Below, piece by piece: positions 62,995 through 64,000 of a DNA stretch of 64,000 bases; within the stretch, counting starts at the first letter, position 1; every line of letters starts with the position of its first letter. The stretch lies in assembly GCF_013004645.1 (NCBI RefSeq), contig NZ_JABEME010000003.1:1-64000 (forward strand), given 5' to 3'. This DNA comes from Stenotrophomonas africana (lineage in GTDB: Bacteria; Pseudomonadota; Gammaproteobacteria; Xanthomonadales; Xanthomonadaceae). Position numbers and translations under genes: made by a program. The notes beneath the pieces are model-generated. The model saw only the letters and a program-made list of their open reading frames with translations, ran no database searches and had not been told where the DNA came from.

Positions 62995-63041
62995 CTGACG
63001 CAGGCTGGCCTCATCGTTCCATTTTTGTGTGCAATATTCAC

Positions 63042-63067
63042 TTGCGCGCCAGATTGACAGGTCTAGA
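63042..63067 (+). promoter_or_regulatory. Predicted sigma-70 promoter of the EF-G leader
   Basis: TAGAAT at 63062-63067 is a good -10 box; a TTGCGC -35-like hexamer lies about 16 nt upstream. A TTGACA is also present (63054) but is too close to the -10 to pair with it. Confidence 0.5.
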
Positions 63068-63076
63068 ATGCGCCCC

Positions 63077-63166
63077 ATGAACCGGATGCCGCTCCTGAAG
63101 TTTTTCACCCTGACCCGCGCGAGCGCGGAACGGGCGTGTCTGCCTGGAGCCCCACGAGGCCGTTGA
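63077..63166 (+). CDS. Putative 29-residue leader peptide
   Basis: The [19 protein letters not shown].. ends in APRGR and a TGA that lies inside a hairpin. Its ATG is about 4 nt from the predicted transcription start, so translation would be nearly leaderless. It is preceded by a -10 box and followed by a terminator 25 nt downstream, the layout of an attenuation leader. Translation is not shown. Confidence 0.35.
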   Translation: MNRMPLLKFFTLTRASAERACLPGAPRGR

Positions 63167-63190
63167 AGCGGCCATCGCTGGACCTTCGAC

Positions 63191-63220
63191 AGAGCGCCCT
63201 CCGGGGCGCTCTTTTCGTTT
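63191..63220 (+). terminator. Strong intrinsic terminator in the EF-G upstream region
   Basis: AGAGCGCCC-TCCG-GGGCGCTCT followed by TTTCGTTTTTGTTTCTT. It is one of the clearest terminators in the window and lies upstream of the EF-G-like gene, not after a recognised protein gene. Confidence 0.85.
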
Positions 63221-63231
63221 TTGTTTCTTGT

Positions 63232-63277
63232 GAGTCGACTAACAGTCGACTCTACCCAGTCGACTCCACCTACTCGA
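63232..63277. repeat. Short GTCGACT palindromes
   Basis: GAGTCGACT-AACA-AGTCGACTC is followed by CTAC and two partial GTCGACTCC / ACTCGACGCTAC copies. It lies between the terminator and the 9-codon ORF. Confidence 0.6.
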
Positions 63278-63308
63278 CGCTACCCAGCACTGCAAAGGAG
63301 AACGTGCC

Positions 63309-63338
63309 ATGCACCAGATCGCCGAGACCGAACGCTAG
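63309..63338 (+). CDS. Nine-codon upstream ORF before the EF-G-like gene
   Basis: MHQIAETER followed by TAG. AAAGGAG lies 8 nt before the ATG, a better ribosome binding site than many genes here have. A 10-bp hairpin starts right at the stop codon. A leader-peptide role in control of the downstream EF-G-like gene is inferred; it may also be a remnant of a lost gene. Confidence 0.4.
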   Translation: MHQIAETER

Positions 63339-63370
63339 CCGCGCACCCTGTCGCCAACCGGGGTGTGCGG
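63339..63370 (+). promoter_or_regulatory. Hairpin between the 9-codon ORF and the EF-G start
   Basis: CCGCGCACCC and GGGTGTGCGG form a 10-bp stem with one G-U pair and a 12-nt loop, starting 1 nt after the TAG of the short ORF and ending 32 nt before the EF-G ATG. No U-tract follows, so it is not a classical terminator. Confidence 0.5.
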
Positions 63371-63402
63371 CCCCGGAAGTTGGCTTTGCAGGAACCTTTC
63401 TC

Positions 63403-64000
63403 ATGAACACCCAAGTCCTTTCCCGCCGTCGCAACCTTGGCATCATTGCCCACATCGACGCCGGCAAAACCACGCTGACCGAACGCCTGCTGTGGAAAAG
63501 CGGCGAAATCCACCGCGTCGGCGAAGTGCACGACGGCAATGCGACCACCGATTTCTCGGCGATCGAACGCGAGCGCGGCATCACCATCGGCGCGGCCGCG
63601 GTTCAGGCGCAGTGGGCGCCGCGTGACCTGCCGCCGCATCGGCTGACCCTGATCGACACCCCCGGCCACATCGACTTCGCGATCGAAGTCGAGCGTTCAC
63701 TACGCGTGCTCGACGGCGCGGTGGCCGTGTTCTCGGCCGTGGACGGCGTGCAGCCGCAGTCCGAGACGGTGTGGCGCCAGGCGCGTCGCCATCGCGTGCC
63801 GCTGATCGCCTTCGTCAACAAGATGGACCGCGTCGGCGCGTCGTTCGCGCGCGTGCTGGAGCAGCTGCAGGACAAACTGCAGGCGCGGCCGTGGGCGCTG
63901 GGCGTGCCGCTGGGCAGCGAAAGCGGCTTCAACGGCTGGGTCGATCTGGTCGATGAGCGCGTGCTGCAGTGGCAGGACGGCGCCGCAGCGACGGTTACCC
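63403..64000 (+). CDS. Elongation factor G paralogue (5' part, runs off the window)
   Basis: The visible 199 codons give a translational GTPase: G1 [15 protein letters not shown], switch I with [13 protein letters not shown]3 [21 protein letters not shown]4 [13 protein letters not shown]. The segments [12 protein letters not shown] and [13 protein letters not shown] identify EF-G rather than RF3 or a Tet(M)-type protein, though residues such as [12 protein letters not shown] differ from housekeeping EF-G (usually MDWMEQE). It is not in a str operon context upstream, so it is probably a second EF-G (FusA2 type). Role in translocation, recycling or drug protection cannot be decided. AGGAA lies 8 nt before the ATG. 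Confidence 0.85.
   Translation, partial: MNTQVLSRRRNLGIIAHIDAGKTTLTERLLWKSGEIHRVGEVHDGNATTDFSAIERERGITIGAAAVQAQWAPRDLPPHRLTLIDTPGHIDFAIEVERSLRVLDGAVAVFSAVDGVQPQSETVWRQARRHRVPLIAFVNKMDRVGASFARVLEQLQDKLQARPWALGVPLGSESGFNGWVDLVDERVLQWQDGAAATVT

Larger units (their letters stand above)
63073..63220 (+). ncRNA. Candidate leader RNA or small RNA ending at an intrinsic terminator
   Basis: From the predicted start at about 63073 the transcript would contain a 29-codon ORF, a GGCCG-TTGAAG-CGGCC hairpin that includes the ORF stop codon, and a strong terminator, about 145 nt in all. It precedes the EF-G-like gene by about 180 nt. It could be an attenuator or an independent small RNA. No Rfam family was recognised by eye. 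Confidence 0.45.

Noticed and set aside
63403..64000. Peptide release factor 3 (prfC) or Tet(M)-type ribosome protection protein
   Set aside because: The segments [26 protein letters not shown] and [10 protein letters not shown] match EF-G; RF3 has [20 protein letters not shown] and EDFSEDTYR motifs instead.

Overview
The window is a chromosomal segment from a gammaproteobacterium of the Xanthomonadales, almost certainly the Stenotrophomonas maltophilia complex. The reasons are high GC, a FleQ/RpoN-controlled polar flagellar cluster with three tandem flagellins, RavS/RavR-type c-di-GMP proteins beside it, an APH(6)-type kinase, and many short palindromes bounded by GTAG/CTAC of the kind called SMAG in S. 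maltophilia. No rRNA, tRNA, IS element, prophage or CRISPR array was seen.

Layout. (1) 1-31 kb: flagellar cluster, mostly minus strand. An rpoN-receiver-fleQ operon sits at the left edge. Next come fsnR, a PilZ-like gene, fliT and fliS behind a FliA (sigma-28) promoter; fliD behind a sigma-54 promoter; three flagellin genes behind one sigma-28 promoter; and flgBCDEFGHIJKL behind a sigma-54 promoter. cheV (sigma-28, apparently leaderless), then plus-strand flgA (sigma-54) and flgMN (sigma-28), complete the set. The reading is the usual hierarchy: RpoN/FleQ drive hook-basal body, export and cap genes, FlgM holds FliA until the hook is complete, and FliA then drives flagellin and chemotaxis genes. 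(2) 26-36 kb: signalling, with a PAS histidine kinase, RavS/RavR-like kinase and GGDEF-EAL-receiver protein, a large PAS-GGDEF-EAL protein and a chemoreceptor, the last two with sigma-28-like promoters. (3) 36.5-56.4 kb: housekeeping, with hflD-mnmA-nudix-ybjN-like, clpS, an APH(6)-like gene, clpA, infA-aat, trxB, ftsK, lolA and rarA plus small envelope genes. (4) 56.6-62.1 kb: a five-gene unit behind a Fur-box-like site (esterase, YncE-like propeller, periplasmic lipoprotein, BtuC-type permease, ATPase) that looks like iron-complex uptake. (5) 63-64 kb: the 5' part of an EF-G paralogue behind an unusual two-part leader.

Most interesting: a perfect-consensus sigma-54 promoter pointing rightward into a gene-free interval between fliD and the last flagellin; the EF-G leader with a 29-codon ORF plus intrinsic terminator and a separate 9-codon ORF plus hairpin; a HmuT-like binding protein with Phe where heme binders are recalled to have Tyr; a RavR-like protein with substitutions in both c-di-GMP domains; GTAG palindromes supplying the stop codons of three genes; and genes whose -10 box lies 6-7 nt before the start codon, implying leaderless mRNAs. 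All assignments come from reading the sequence; no database search was made.
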